A stretch of 64,000 nucleotides of DNA from Ignavibacteriales bacterium (GCA_016707115.1 JADJIH010000003.1:1-64000), one strand, 5' to 3'; counted from the first letter of the stretch, positions 25,718 through 35,376 are shown. Notes: a model not told the origin generated them from the sequence alone. Numbers and translations: made by a program.

Positions 25718-27631
25718 TTAGGATTTTTTAAATACAAACTTGGATTTATCCGCTTCAATAACCTGTTTCATAAACTCATAAAATTCAGGGTACAAACTCA
25801 ACGGAATATTATTCTGTAAAAGTTCAAACCTTCTTACATAAAAAAGTTTTCCATCCTTAAAGTCATATTCACAATAGTATCCGGCAAAACTTTTTTCAAT
25901 AGTTTTATTTTTTGGCTGAGATTCAAGTTTATAACTATGCGGTAGTTTTATATAAACGGTATCAATATCCTGATAAGGATATATGAAATAAACCGGAAAT
26001 TTTCTTTTCCCAATTTCTTCTTTCGGCAGGTGCTTAGCTGATTTTCTATTTATGATGCTGGGAGTAATAAAAATTCTATCATTTAGCTGAGGTAAAAATC
26101 TATGATACAATCCGTTTACAGATAGAAGAAGACTTCGATTATTTTCACTTGTTAATTCATCAGAAGAAAATTTTTCAACTGTAAGATTAGAATAATTGCT
26201 GCTTAATAAATTTGTGATCAAGACATTATCATCTTTAGTATTAAGCCTTGCAAGACTATTTTTTATGTAATCTTTTTGGTTGCCCGTGGTTTCTATTTTT
26301 GCATCAAACTTTAAGTCGCCGGTTATTTCTATAATTCCATTAAAAACTGAGATCATAGAATTTTGGTTGAATTTTTTTTGAGGAGTACGAATCAGTTCAC
26401 CTTTTTCATCGCTTACTACAAGCGCTTCTATATCCTCAATTGTATATGGAATGTCATCCATCTCATCATAAGTAGAAGTACATTCAAGCCAAACTGTATC
26501 CTTTTCTAACGGCACACAAACAATACAATGATTAAATTGATTTGATGGCCGTTCTTTATCAACAACACCTTCATTACGGGTTAAAGCATGCGCAGGAAAA
26601 GATTTTATTCCGGCCACACGCAGCATCGAAGTCATAAAATTAGATAAGTCTTTGCAATCTCCATACCTGTTTCTATATACTTGTTCTGCCGGCTGCGGCT
26701 GCCATCCGGCTAATCCCATTTCAATAGCAACATACCTGTTTTTTTTCTGAAGATGTTTGTATAGAATTCTGATTATTTCTTTACGATCTGTAACACCCTT
26801 TATCAAATCTTGTATCTCTTTTATTGCTTCATTAGAAAGCATGTACCTGTCAGCATATAATTTTCGTAACCAATTTGAATATCCTTCCCAACTTCTTGTA
26901 TTACCGGAATAAGAATCTGTCTGAAACTCCTCAGCATCAAAATACACAGCAGTTTGAATTCTATGTTCAGGAGGCAGAAAATCCTCTTCCAATGTAGTGG
27001 AAATATTTTTTAATCTCCAGGTATATACTTGATACGAATCTTCTGTTTTTATTTTTGGAGTAATATCGGTTCCCTTATTAGAATATCTAAACTTAACCTC
27101 AGGATTAATATTTACCTTGTACATGGAAGAATAAGATGGGATATCGTTCTGAGGATACCAATCAGGCCACATCAGTAACGTTTTGATTTTGACTTTATAT
27201 TGATAATTGAAAATGAAAGGATATGAATGATGCTGCATTTTAAAATATTTATACTTATCACCCGAGTAAAAAGCATCAGCAGAATACTCTTCTTCCTTAA
27301 TTTCATCAGAATCCAGTTCTTTAATCAACTCACCATCCATTTCAGTTAAAGTAGCATCGATATCTTCCACATCAATAAAATGAGATTCGCTTACTACAAC
27401 TCTGCAATGTTTATCAGCTTTACTATTTTTTATTAATATTTTTCTGCTAACTGTATATTCAAGTCCAGAATTATCAGGGATTTCCACCTCTACATTATCC
27501 TCTAAAATAATGGCGTCAGCTTTTTGCACCAGAGAATCAAATTTTACAGTTGGATCGAATTGTGCAAAACATAATTCGCTTTGATTCGATATTAAAAAAA
27601 ACACAAAAAATATTTTAATGATCATTTTCAT
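25718..27631 (-). CDS. DUF3857/transglutaminase-like secreted protein (catalytic residues present)
   Basis: A 637-residue secreted protein with a signal peptide ending near CFAQ, an N-terminal DUF3857 beta domain, a central transglutaminase-like domain and a C-terminal beta domain. Counting from ATG 27631, the catalytic cysteine is Cys326 in RYGDCKDLS, the histidine His368 in QFNHCIV, and the third position Glu383 in WLECTST, where relatives usually have Asp. ATG 27631 has GGAAA before it. The gene follows its paralogue by 21 bp. The family is common in Bacteroidota; the substrate is unknown, probably peptides or proteins in the periplasm. Confidence 0.85.
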   Translation of the reverse strand: MKMIIKIFFVFFLISNQSELCFAQFDPTVKFDSLVQKADAIILEDNVEVEIPDNSGLEYTVSRKILIKNSKADKHCRVVVSESHFIDVEDIDATLTEMDGELIKELDSDEIKEEEYSADAFYSGDKYKYFKMQHHSYPFIFNYQYKVKIKTLLMWPDWYPQNDIPSYSSMYKVNINPEVKFRYSNKGTDITPKIKTEDSYQVYTWRLKNISTTLEEDFLPPEHRIQTAVYFDAEEFQTDSYSGNTRSWEGYSNWLRKLYADRYMLSNEAIKEIQDLIKGVTDRKEIIRILYKHLQKKNRYVAIEMGLAGWQPQPAEQVYRNRYGDCKDLSNFMTSMLRVAGIKSFPAHALTRNEGVVDKERPSNQFNHCIVCVPLEKDTVWLECTSTYDEMDDIPYTIEDIEALVVSDEKGELIRTPQKKFNQNSMISVFNGIIEITGDLKFDAKIETTGNQKDYIKNSLARLNTKDDNVLITNLLSSNYSNLTVEKFSSDELTSENNRSLLLSVNGLYHRFLPQLNDRIFITPSIINRKSAKHLPKEEIGKRKFPVYFIYPYQDIDTVYIKLPHSYKLESQPKNKTIEKSFAGYYCEYDFKDGKLFYVRRFELLQNNIPLSLYPEFYEFMKQVIEADKSKFVFKKS

Positions 27632-27652
27632 TGTAATTTCCAATTGAAGGAT

Positions 27653-29578
27653 TTAGTTACCTGAAACCTCTTTACTAATTACTACTTGATCCATTGAAGC
27701 ACCAACAAGATCATCATAAAATGATTTTATACTACTATAGTTTTTAGCCAACAATCTTCTTCGTCTCAGATCTACAGTTCTTACACATTCAATAAAATTC
27801 TTCCCTGATGCATATGTCTGACTAAAGCCCAGATCGGTAATTAAATTTTTTCTTTTCGTAGGGATTTGTGAAACTGAGTAATTTTCAGGTAGTTCAATTT
27901 TTATATTTTCAGATTTTAACCCGGCATATTCATAATCAATTGGATTATTTCTTTTTGGTCTTGTAAATGGGTTAGCCTTTATTCCTGTAAAAAATGGAAC
28001 AGAAAAATATCCTAGCTGTTCTGTTTCTTCAATATAATTGGGTATTGAATAAGAAATGTTTAGTATCAGAGGTTTATAAATAGAATCTAAATTTTCGTAA
28101 TAAAATGTATCTATTTTGGCTTCAGCAAAATTCTTTTGAAGATAATCTTTAACATAGGTACTTGTATCCTTCTCTTGCAGAGCATCGTACTCTTCGAGTG
28201 CAGCGTGGCCATTAAAACTAATTGTTGTTTTAGCAGTAAGGGTTTTTTCTAAATTAATACTTGCAGTTGTATTTATATTAATTGAACTTTTAACTGTTTC
28301 TGGTGTTAACGATATTATGCTGCCTTTCTCCTCTTCTATTAAAAATCCACTTGAAACTTCTAGGCCTGGTGTTAAACATCCGAATTGACTGTAAACAGAA
28401 ACGGGATAAAGAAAATAATTCTTTGTTTTTATTTTCAGTAAACAAATCATTCTGTTAAACTGACTTCCATCACAAAAATCTGTACTTATTATTCCGTTTT
28501 TTCTCGAACTAATCCAGACAGGCTTTGCATCCAATCCGGCATTTTTTAACATATTAATTAGTAACATACTTTTTTCAGATGAACTTCCGGATTTATCCTT
28601 AATTACTTGAGCAGGCTCCTTAAAAAATTCCCCCATTAAGGATTTATGTTCTGTAGTTCTAATTTTTGTTCGAACGTAGTCATAAATTAAACTAGCTTTT
28701 TTGAAATCATCGGATTCAGTTTCAATGATATTTTTTACCAGACTCTCACATTCATCATCCTCCATCATATCATCGTAAGATTTAAAGATACGTTTCGCAA
28801 CATCATCCCAGGTTTTTGCAAATTGCAGACTAACATATTCATTCTTAAATGCAACAAGAACGAATCGCATTTTAGCAAAGTTATCCTCAATATTATCTGT
28901 GTAAGGTTCTTCTTTAATTCCGGGTAAGTTGCTGCACGACCAAGTGTAAACAGATATCTTCTTGTTGGTGTCATCCCTATCCATAATTTCTTCAATGTTT
29001 TCCTGTAGTTCAAAATGCTCTAAATTCATGCTTAGTCTTTGATAAGCAAAACCTCTTGGCAGATAGACTTTCACTTCACTATATTTTGTATAAATATCAT
29101 TCTGAAATGACCATGGTTCCAAATTTGAAATGTATTCGGATCTGACTGAAAATGAATAATCAAAAACTGACCCAACTTCAACACCGGGAATTGGGAAAGA
29201 GACTTTATTTGTTCGTTCACCCTCTTCAGTAAAAATATTATCACTATCCAATTCAAATTCTTTTCCATCAGGTGAAATTGAAATTGCTTCGATGTCATCA
29301 ATTTCATCTTCGTGCCATAACAATAACTCAATATTGGCTTGTTTTTTCCCTTCTTCTGTAAAGACCTTAATCCTTATGTGTCTCTTTATTTCAAGTGTAA
29401 AATCTCTAGTTATCTTAATCGAAGATTTATCAAATATAACTGCAGCATCTTCCTCCGGATCTTCTGCAAGACTTGTCATTTTTAACAGTTCTTCCGGAAT
29501 CTCTCCAAAATCCTGTGTATAGGAGTTGCTAAAAATTATTATAAAAAAGAAAGGGATGAGCAAATAACACTTTTTCAT
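27653..29578 (-). CDS. DUF3857/transglutaminase-like secreted protein (catalytic residues lost)
   Basis: A 641-residue paralogue of the next gene with the same layout: signal peptide (ending near NSYTQ), DUF3857 domain (about 55-180), transglutaminase-like domain (about 280-420), C-terminal beta domain. At the aligned catalytic positions it has Ser333 in KSGSSSEKS instead of Cys, Arg376 in QFNRMIC instead of His, and a Tyr region (NYFLYPVS) instead of Asp/Glu. It therefore looks like a pseudoenzyme. The start has GGTGGAG. It is the first gene of the pair and probably cotranscribed with the catalytic-type paralogue 21 bp downstream. Confidence 0.85.
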   Translation of the reverse strand: MKKCYLLIPFFFIIIFSNSYTQDFGEIPEELLKMTSLAEDPEEDAAVIFDKSSIKITRDFTLEIKRHIRIKVFTEEGKKQANIELLLWHEDEIDDIEAISISPDGKEFELDSDNIFTEEGERTNKVSFPIPGVEVGSVFDYSFSVRSEYISNLEPWSFQNDIYTKYSEVKVYLPRGFAYQRLSMNLEHFELQENIEEIMDRDDTNKKISVYTWSCSNLPGIKEEPYTDNIEDNFAKMRFVLVAFKNEYVSLQFAKTWDDVAKRIFKSYDDMMEDDECESLVKNIIETESDDFKKASLIYDYVRTKIRTTEHKSLMGEFFKEPAQVIKDKSGSSSEKSMLLINMLKNAGLDAKPVWISSRKNGIISTDFCDGSQFNRMICLLKIKTKNYFLYPVSVYSQFGCLTPGLEVSSGFLIEEEKGSIISLTPETVKSSININTTASINLEKTLTAKTTISFNGHAALEEYDALQEKDTSTYVKDYLQKNFAEAKIDTFYYENLDSIYKPLILNISYSIPNYIEETEQLGYFSVPFFTGIKANPFTRPKRNNPIDYEYAGLKSENIKIELPENYSVSQIPTKRKNLITDLGFSQTYASGKNFIECVRTVDLRRRRLLAKNYSSIKSFYDDLVGASMDQVVISKEVSGN

Positions 29579-30068
29579 TTCTCCACCTGAAATATTGTTA
29601 AATTAGAAAAACCTTATAATCCCGGTCAGTAATCAATATCTTTTTATATCTGCCTCATAAATAACCGAAAACTGTTTTATTAACTATTTTGGTATTGTCT
29701 ATTGAGATTGAGATCGGATGTAAGGTTGGCAGGATTATTTCGATTATACATAGTGCTAAGCATAACGGAATAGATTGATCTGAATCCTGGTAAGAAATAA
29801 TTTTTAAAAACCTTTTTGTATTATATTTTCCCATATCACCCATACAAATATTGCAAAACATTTTAATAATTTCCATACAATTTAATTTTTTGAGTTCGAT
29901 TAGAATGATAATAATATTTATTTACTGCCTGATGATCAGATGTTTTCCTTATATAATTTTATTCCGTTCATAAAAACAAATCAACCGCTTACATAAATCC
30001 ACTTCACATCTGCTCACTAATAAAATATTTTCACACAAGGAAAATAAAATCTTTAGAAAGGAATAATT
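29579..30068. other. Divergent intergenic region, no gene seen
   Basis: About 490 bp between the DUF3857 pair (minus) and the TonB receptor (plus). A 73-codon minus-strand frame at 29655-29876 has no ribosome-binding site or protein-like pattern. Promoters for both sides should lie here, but I cannot pick them with confidence. AAGGA just before 30069 is the ribosome-binding site of the receptor. Confidence 0.5.
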
Positions 30069-32483
30069 ATGCTGAGATATTTATTAATACTTTTAGTTGT
30101 TTTAAGCGTTGCAGCAAATGCTAATAACTCAAAATCATCAGCAGATAAAATAATAAAGGGAGTAGTAATTGATTCAGCTTCGGCATCCGTGCTACCCTTT
30201 GCAAATATTACTCTGCATAATAATTCCGATTCATCCTTTATAACCGGTGTTTCAACAGGTACAGACGGCGCATTTACTTTAGCAAACGTATCAGAAGGAA
30301 ATTATTATTTAAAGATCAGCTTTGTAGGTTATGATACAAAATATATTTCGAGTTTAAATCTGAACAGCAATAAATCACAGTTTGATCTTGGCAAAATTCT
30401 TCTTACAAAAACCGCGTATGAAATAAGCGGTGCTGAAGTTGTTGGTGAAAAAGTAAGTGAGGAACTTCACCTGGATAAAAAAGTTATAAATGTTTCACAA
30501 AATCAAAATGTACAGGGCGGCACTGCACTGGATGTTCTGCAAAACCAGCCATCGGTAAGAGTTGATCCAGATGGAACTGTTTACTTACGCGGTAGTTCAA
30601 GTTTTAATATTCTTGTAAACGGTAAACCATATCCACTTCAGGGATCAGATGCATTAAGACAAATATCTGCAAACAATATTGAAAATATAGAGCTTATTAC
30701 AAATCCTTCATCAAAGTATGATGCTGAAGGTTCTGCAGGTATAATCAATATAAACCTTAAAGTGCAAAAAGATATGTCTATGAGCGGTATAGTAAATCTT
30801 AACAGCGGAACCGGTGATAAATATAACGGAGATTTTTCGTTTAGTTATAATGTTGATGGGTGGAATTTAACATCAGGTTTAGATTATCGTAATAATACTT
30901 TTACAAATGTGCAGGATATAAATAGAATCTCAAGCATCAATGATCAGGTATTGTATAATAATTCACTTATAGATATCAGCAACCAAAGAAAACAATATTC
31001 ATTAAGAGCCGGTGCAGATTATACTGCCGATAAGCAAAACGCTTTAGGTTTATCTTTAGGTATTGGCCTTGTTGATGTTCTAAGTACTTTAAACACGCAG
31101 GTAACAAATGAACAGCCTAATAATGCTAGTTACTCAAAAATTCAGAGCAATCAGGATATTCCTGTAAGTTTTGTTAATTCAACATTCACTTATCAGTATA
31201 AATTTATTCCAGATGTAAATGATTTATATCTTGAGTTAACTTATAATTATGTTGATTTAACAAATGAACAAACTACAATTCAATACATGTCTGATGAAAG
31301 TTTTACATCAACAGATGAAATGTTAAGTAATATAATTTTCACTAATGACTCTAAGCGAAATGACGGCCGAGCAAAACTAAACTATAAACATAAACTTGGT
31401 GAAGCCACAACTTTAGAATCTGGTTTACAAACTAATCTTGCCTACAGAAACTTTGATCTTGAAAATCAAATATATGATGCGTCATTAAATGACTATGTAG
31501 TTGATCCTGCACTTACAAATAACTTTTTTCTAAGAAATAATGTGTATGCGGGATTTGTTTCGTTCAACTCAGAGTTTGAAGGATTTAGTTATATGGTTGG
31601 ATTACGCGGTGAGTATATGGATAGATTCCTTGATCAGAAAACACTTTCGGAAACTTATTCGTTTGAACAAATGGATTACTTCCCTTCAATTAATATTTCC
31701 AGAAAGATTGATGATCATCAATTGCAATTAGGTTACAGCAAGCGAATTAACAGACCTAACGATAATATGTTAAATCCATTCGCATTCTATTCAGATCCAA
31801 ACATAACTATCTCCGGTAACCCTGCACTTAAGCCGGAATATATTGATGCATTAGAATTGAATTATCAAAAAATGTACGGCAGTGTTTTTGTTTCTGTTCA
31901 ATCATATTACAGAAAATCTAAAGATTCTTTCAGCCAGACTTTTGCAGTGGATAGTTCTGGAAAACTAAACATAATGTTTGATAACTATGGCAACTCAGAT
32001 GTTTATGGTGCTGATATATCAACAAGCTTTCCTGTGGCAGAAATATTTAAGTTTGATCCTGCTGTAAATATATACCAAACTCATCTGGATGGAAAAGTTA
32101 ATGGTGAAAGCATCATTAAGGATTTCTTTAACTGGTCTGCAAGATTAAATGCAACAGTTAATTTCTCGGCAGATACCCGTTTTCAATTATCAGCTAACTA
32201 CATGAAATTTATTGATGCTCAATCAGAGTCAGAACCATTTATGATGGTAAGTGCATCATTGCGTCAGGATTTCCTGGATAAAGCAATGTCAATTACTCTG
32301 CAGGCAAGAAATTTATTTAATGGTTCAGATATGAAGTTTAATACAGCTGGAACTAATTTTTATGGTGCCGCAACAATAAAACCGGAATCACCTGTATTTA
32401 CTATATTGTTCAGCTATAACTTCAACAACTTTAAACGCCCTCAGAGACAAGGGGAAAATATTGATATCCCAACAGGGCTTTGA
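30069..32483 (+). CDS. TonB-dependent receptor, outer-membrane beta-barrel family
   Basis: An 804-residue outer-membrane receptor. Signal peptide (to about residue 19), a carboxypeptidase-regulatory-like beta sandwich (KGVVIDSASASVLPFANITL through YYLKISFVGYDT, about 30-110), a plug domain (ALDVLQNQPSVRVDPDGTVYLRG in two parts, VLVNGKP-type motif, NIELITNPSSKYDAEGSAGI), and a long barrel. This matches the OMP_b-brl_3 type, common in Bacteroidota and often of unknown ligand. The start has AAGGA. A strong terminator follows at 32509-32533. Confidence 0.9.
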   Translation: MLRYLLILLVVLSVAANANNSKSSADKIIKGVVIDSASASVLPFANITLHNNSDSSFITGVSTGTDGAFTLANVSEGNYYLKISFVGYDTKYISSLNLNSNKSQFDLGKILLTKTAYEISGAEVVGEKVSEELHLDKKVINVSQNQNVQGGTALDVLQNQPSVRVDPDGTVYLRGSSSFNILVNGKPYPLQGSDALRQISANNIENIELITNPSSKYDAEGSAGIININLKVQKDMSMSGIVNLNSGTGDKYNGDFSFSYNVDGWNLTSGLDYRNNTFTNVQDINRISSINDQVLYNNSLIDISNQRKQYSLRAGADYTADKQNALGLSLGIGLVDVLSTLNTQVTNEQPNNASYSKIQSNQDIPVSFVNSTFTYQYKFIPDVNDLYLELTYNYVDLTNEQTTIQYMSDESFTSTDEMLSNIIFTNDSKRNDGRAKLNYKHKLGEATTLESGLQTNLAYRNFDLENQIYDASLNDYVVDPALTNNFFLRNNVYAGFVSFNSEFEGFSYMVGLRGEYMDRFLDQKTLSETYSFEQMDYFPSINISRKIDDHQLQLGYSKRINRPNDNMLNPFAFYSDPNITISGNPALKPEYIDALELNYQKMYGSVFVSVQSYYRKSKDSFSQTFAVDSSGKLNIMFDNYGNSDVYGADISTSFPVAEIFKFDPAVNIYQTHLDGKVNGESIIKDFFNWSARLNATVNFSADTRFQLSANYMKFIDAQSESEPFMMVSASLRQDFLDKAMSITLQARNLFNGSDMKFNTAGTNFYGAATIKPESPVFTILFSYNFNNFKRPQRQGENIDIPTGL

Positions 32484-32508
32484 GATTAAACTTTAGGAAG
32501 ATATAATT

Positions 32509-32533
32509 AGGCGAGTTAGACTCGCCTTTTTTT
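32509..32533 (+). terminator. Rho-independent terminator of the TonB receptor gene
   Basis: A GGCGAGT/ACTCGCC stem with a 3-base loop is followed by seven T residues, 26 bp after the receptor stop codon. Confidence 0.92.
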
Positions 32534-32549
32534 ATGATTTACTTCACTA

Positions 32550-33173
32550 TTAATTATTAAGCTTTAGCCTTTTATAAATTATAAAATGATTACCATAACT
32601 TAATGGTTTTGTAAATTCACCCTCATTTAACTGAAGTATTGCTAAGCTAATCTCGTCAGAAAAATGCTTAATGTTTACATCGCCTATAAGTCCATTATTG
32701 TTCTTGGACTCACTTGTAGAATAAGTTAAAACTAAAGATGTAAAGTCGATACCATTTAACAATGCACTATATACAGTATCAGCATTTTCCCGGTTGTCGC
32801 ACTGAATTTCTGCTAGGGAGATATATCTAGGTTCGGCAAATACAACTTTAATTTTTCTTCTAACGAGCAAGTTAATTGGATGCCCGCCATAAATTGCAGG
32901 TGTATACTTCCATTCCATTAAAGATAATACAGCAAGTGAATCCCAGACAGGATCATTAGTACCGTTCAAAATTTTTGCTCTTTCAACTTCACCATTAGTA
33001 TCTATCATCATTTCACAATAGAACTCAAAATAGTTATTAGTAATTGATTCTCTTAACGGCGGTAATTCAGATTGCTTTAATAACTTTGGCTGGATAAGAG
33101 TTGTTTCTTCGGGTTGAAAGACTGTACAGCCCGAGGTAATAACGAAAAGACAGATGAAAAAAATCTTGTTCAT
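32550..33173 (-). CDS. Lipoprotein with TonB C-terminal-like and parvulin (PPIC) domains
   Basis: A 207-residue protein with a lipoprotein signal (MNKIFFICLFVITSGC, cysteine 16). Residues about 45-112 look like a TonB C-terminal domain (MMIDTNGEVERAKILNG, then LSLMEWKYTPAIYGGHP, then VRRKIKVVF). Residues about 115-205 look like a parvulin-type prolyl isomerase (YISLAEIQ, LLNGIDFTSLVLTYSTSE, GLIGDV, AILQLNEGEFTKPLSYGNHFIIYKRL). The pairing in one small lipoprotein is unusual. It converges on the TonB receptor gene. A role in outer-membrane protein folding or energy coupling is inference. Confidence 0.72.
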   Translation of the reverse strand: MNKIFFICLFVITSGCTVFQPEETTLIQPKLLKQSELPPLRESITNNYFEFYCEMMIDTNGEVERAKILNGTNDPVWDSLAVLSLMEWKYTPAIYGGHPINLLVRRKIKVVFAEPRYISLAEIQCDNRENADTVYSALLNGIDFTSLVLTYSTSESKNNNGLIGDVNIKHFSDEISLAILQLNEGEFTKPLSYGNHFIIYKRLKLNN

Positions 33174-33765
33174 TTTATACCTCTCAATGCTTAGATATCA
33201 AACCCATCTTTAATAATTTTATTAAGGAGAATTAGGAGTGATTGATATTGATTTACCTAACACTGCAAATTCTCTATCAGTAATTAGCAATTAATTTTAA
33301 CCATAGTCAACAACTATCGCTTTGCGATTAACAAGCAATAAAATTAAAGTAACCTAATATTAATTTGATTGTAATTTTTGAATTGTTGATATAAGGGTGA
33401 TTTTATTTGCGAAAATAGCAACAGTTGGAATCCAGGATAGGAAACCTTTAGGAAGAAGTGAGGATCAAATCTGTTCCTTAAAAAATCCCTCGGCTCTAGT
33501 TACTCTTAGTAAAAGTTATTTTAAAGTACATAAACAAACGATAAAAATATATTTGGCTTAATTATACTAATTTCAGATTTCTTATGAATGTAATAACTAA
33601 AAAAAATTGACCGCTACAAAATGGTCTTAGATGTTTATAGGATTTGATTAGTTTATTTTAATATTGTCATTCCTCATCGGAAAAATGATCCTTAGATAAT
33701 GGAGTGGAAATGATTCAGTATACGATTTTAAATATATTTGGCTGAATATGATCTTTTAATTTATT
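33174..33765. other. Intergenic region, nothing recognised
   Basis: About 590 bp of AT-rich sequence with no convincing open frame, RNA gene or repeat. It lies in the accessory stretch between the TonB/parvulin lipoprotein and the stand-alone receiver gene. Confidence 0.5.
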
Positions 33766-34140
33766 TTAAATATTTAAGATAAATTTTTGAACTCTCCCCA
33801 ATAAATAATCAAATTCAAAAGGTTTATTTACAAGATCATTGGCCCCAATTTCTAAAAATTTTTTAGCCATTTCGGTGCCTGTATCACCTGTTATTATGAT
33901 GACTGGTAATGACGGGTAAGTTATTTTAATATTCTTTAATACTTCGTATCCATCCATTTCTGGCATATTATAATCAAGAATAACCAGGCTGTAATTATCA
34001 ATCTTTAATTTATCCAGTCCATCTCTACCGCAAAAAGAACAAGTTACAGAATAATTTTCTTGCTCAAGTTCCTCCCCAATTACTAGGCAAAGAGTTTCAT
34101 CATCATCTATTACTAAAATTTTTTGTTTTAATTCTTCCAA
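33766..34140 (-). CDS. Stand-alone response regulator receiver (CheY-like)
   Basis: A 124-residue protein that is only a receiver domain. The acidic pocket is in VIDDDET, the phospho-acceptor is Asp56 in VILDYNMPEMDG, the threonine lies in IIITGDTG, and the switch lysine is Lys105 in NDLVNKPFEF. There is no output domain and no kinase gene beside it. The start is poor: a TTG at 34140 without a ribosome-binding site and a stop 6-9 bases before it. The gene may be a truncated remainder of a hybrid kinase or may be weakly translated. Confidence 0.8.
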   Translation of the reverse strand: MEELKQKILVIDDDETLCLVIGEELEQENYSVTCSFCGRDGLDKLKIDNYSLVILDYNMPEMDGYEVLKNIKITYPSLPVIIITGDTGTEMAKKFLEIGANDLVNKPFEFDYLLGRVQKFILNI

Positions 34141-34427
34141 CTGATTTTATTTTATAATCTAGTTTTGGATCATAATATGGATATATTATAATTAAAGAAA
34201 TGATCTTTAGCAATCTTTTCTAGTTGAATTAAAATTTTTGGTGTAATCTCTTGGGAGTCTGAAAAAACATTTTATATCTATGCCGATTGCCTGAATTGGT
34301 AAAGAAATCCAATGAATAACTTATTTATTAATCAGGTAATTAATTGTTTTACTAAATTTTAATGAAAATGCTTGAAATGAATTAAAAACTGTTCGTAGTA
34401 TGCTAACTTGACTAAAAATATAAACTA

Positions 34428-34574
34428 TTATTTGTTATTGAAATTTAACAATCTACCCTTATCTTTCTTTATCTGAGTAAGATTCATTATAAATATCATC
34501 AAAATATAAAAAGCTAAAAATCCGAAAAATCCAATTAAACCAATTTGTATGGTCTTTAAAAGTAAAAACATCAT
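34428..34574 (-). CDS. Possible 48-residue single-helix membrane protein
   Basis: A short frame starting MMFLLLKTIQIGLIGFFGFL, continuing hydrophobic to about residue 30, then a basic tail (TQIKKDKGRLLNFNNK). AGGA lies 8 bases before the ATG at 34574. The positive-inside tail and length suggest a real small membrane peptide. No family is recognised. It lies in a poor coding area between the receiver gene and the integrase remnant. Confidence 0.35.
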   Translation of the reverse strand: MMFLLLKTIQIGLIGFFGFLAFYILMIFIMNLTQIKKDKGRLLNFNNK

Positions 34575-34737
34575 AAAAAAATCCTATAGTTTAAGTAAGC
34601 TGGCTTCTAAATAAACAAACTGAATGCCAATTTAACCGTTATTTTTTGAGCCATTTTTAACCATTAAAGTCGAAAAACAGTCTATAAATGAGATAATGTC
34701 ATATTTTATTCAATTTAATACTTGGAATAACCTTATC

Positions 34738-35094
34738 TCACAATAATCTATTCGCCCAACAAGCCGACAACATTCCCGCTCGATTTGTAATTCCATTCAA
34801 AGCCGGATTGCCGAGATGATCTTCGAATTGCTCAAGTATTATCTTTAGCATATAATGTGTTTTAGAAGTATGAAATTTCTCTGAGAATTTCAGGTACTCG
34901 AACGAAAAGGATTTAAGATCAGTGAAAATAACTTTACTCTCAGACGCTATTCTCAAATTATTTTGAAAATCATTTAAGAACTTTTGAGCATCACTTTTCT
35001 TCTTTGCTTTTGTTGAGACACAGCAACGCTTACCATCTGGTTTATCATAAAATATATAATAGTATCCGCTAGGTCGCTTAGATAGAAACAAATT
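34738..35094 (-). pseudogene. Tyrosine recombinase (integrase) N-terminal remnant
   Basis: The protein starts MFLSKRPSGYYYIFYDKPDG and continues KKKSDAQKFLNDFQ and FEYLKFSEKFHTSKTHYML, the arm-binding and core-binding N-terminal domains of a phage-type integrase. After FEDHLGNPALNGIT the sequence changes to an unrelated tail (NRAGMLSACWANRLL) and stops. The whole catalytic domain with its Arg, His and Tyr is missing. TTG 35094 follows AAGGA and fits the family start better than the GTG at 35142. It lies 150 bp from the 3' end of tRNA-Thr on the same strand, a classic integration site. Confidence 0.75.
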
Positions 35095-35124
35095 ATTTTC
35101 CTTTCCAGGCACTTTGAAACAAAA

Positions 35125-35170
35125 TTGCACACTGAATTGCACACTGCAACTCTATTTTTGGGGTGTGCAA
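35125..35170. repeat. Three TTGCACAC motifs (two direct, one inverted) between integrase remnant and tRNA-Thr
   Basis: TTGCACAC occurs at 35125-35132 and 35137-35144, exactly 12 bp apart, and its inverse GTGTGCAA at 35163-35170. They surround the possible GTG starts of the integrase remnant. Such sets can be arm-type recombinase sites or an autoregulatory operator; neither is shown. Confidence 0.6.
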
Positions 35171-35246
35171 TTAGTATATACTTAGGTGTAATCAATAATT
35201 GGTAATCTTAAGGAAGGCTATTTTTATCTATTTTCTCAACTTTAAG

Positions 35247-35319
35247 AGCCAACTGCCGGAATCGAACCGGCGACCTACTCATTACGAATGAGTTGCTCTA
35301 CCAGCTGAGCTAAGTTGGC
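35247..35319 (-). tRNA. tRNA-Thr (CGT anticodon)
   Basis: A 73-nt cloverleaf on the minus strand: acceptor stem GCCAACT with AGTTGGC, D arm GCTC/GAGC, anticodon stem ACTCA/TGAGT with loop TTCGTAA (anticodon CGT), T arm GCCGG-TTCGATT-CCGGC, discriminator T. The 3' CCA is not encoded. Every stem pairs perfectly. The integrase remnant lies just past its 3' end. Confidence 0.97.
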
Positions 35320-35352
35320 TTATACAATTACCATTCAGGAAGAGAAAGAAGA

Positions 35353-35376
35353 AGGCGAAGATATAGCTCTTCGCCT
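35353..35376 (-). terminator. Stem-loop after the small ribosomal protein gene
   Basis: A perfect 9-bp stem AGGCGAAGA/TCTTCGCCT with a 6-base loop lies between the mS38-like gene and tRNA-Thr. On the minus strand the following bases are T-rich but interrupted (TTCTTCTTTC), so termination is probable but not certain. Confidence 0.55.

Noticed and set aside
29655..29876. 73-codon minus-strand frame in the divergent region before the TonB receptor
   Set aside because: No ribosome-binding site, irregular hydrophobic pattern, no family; probably chance.
34750..34800. Integron attC-like core (GCCCAAC) near the end of the integrase remnant
   Set aside because: No matching second core site within 150 bp and no foldable attC; a chance heptamer.
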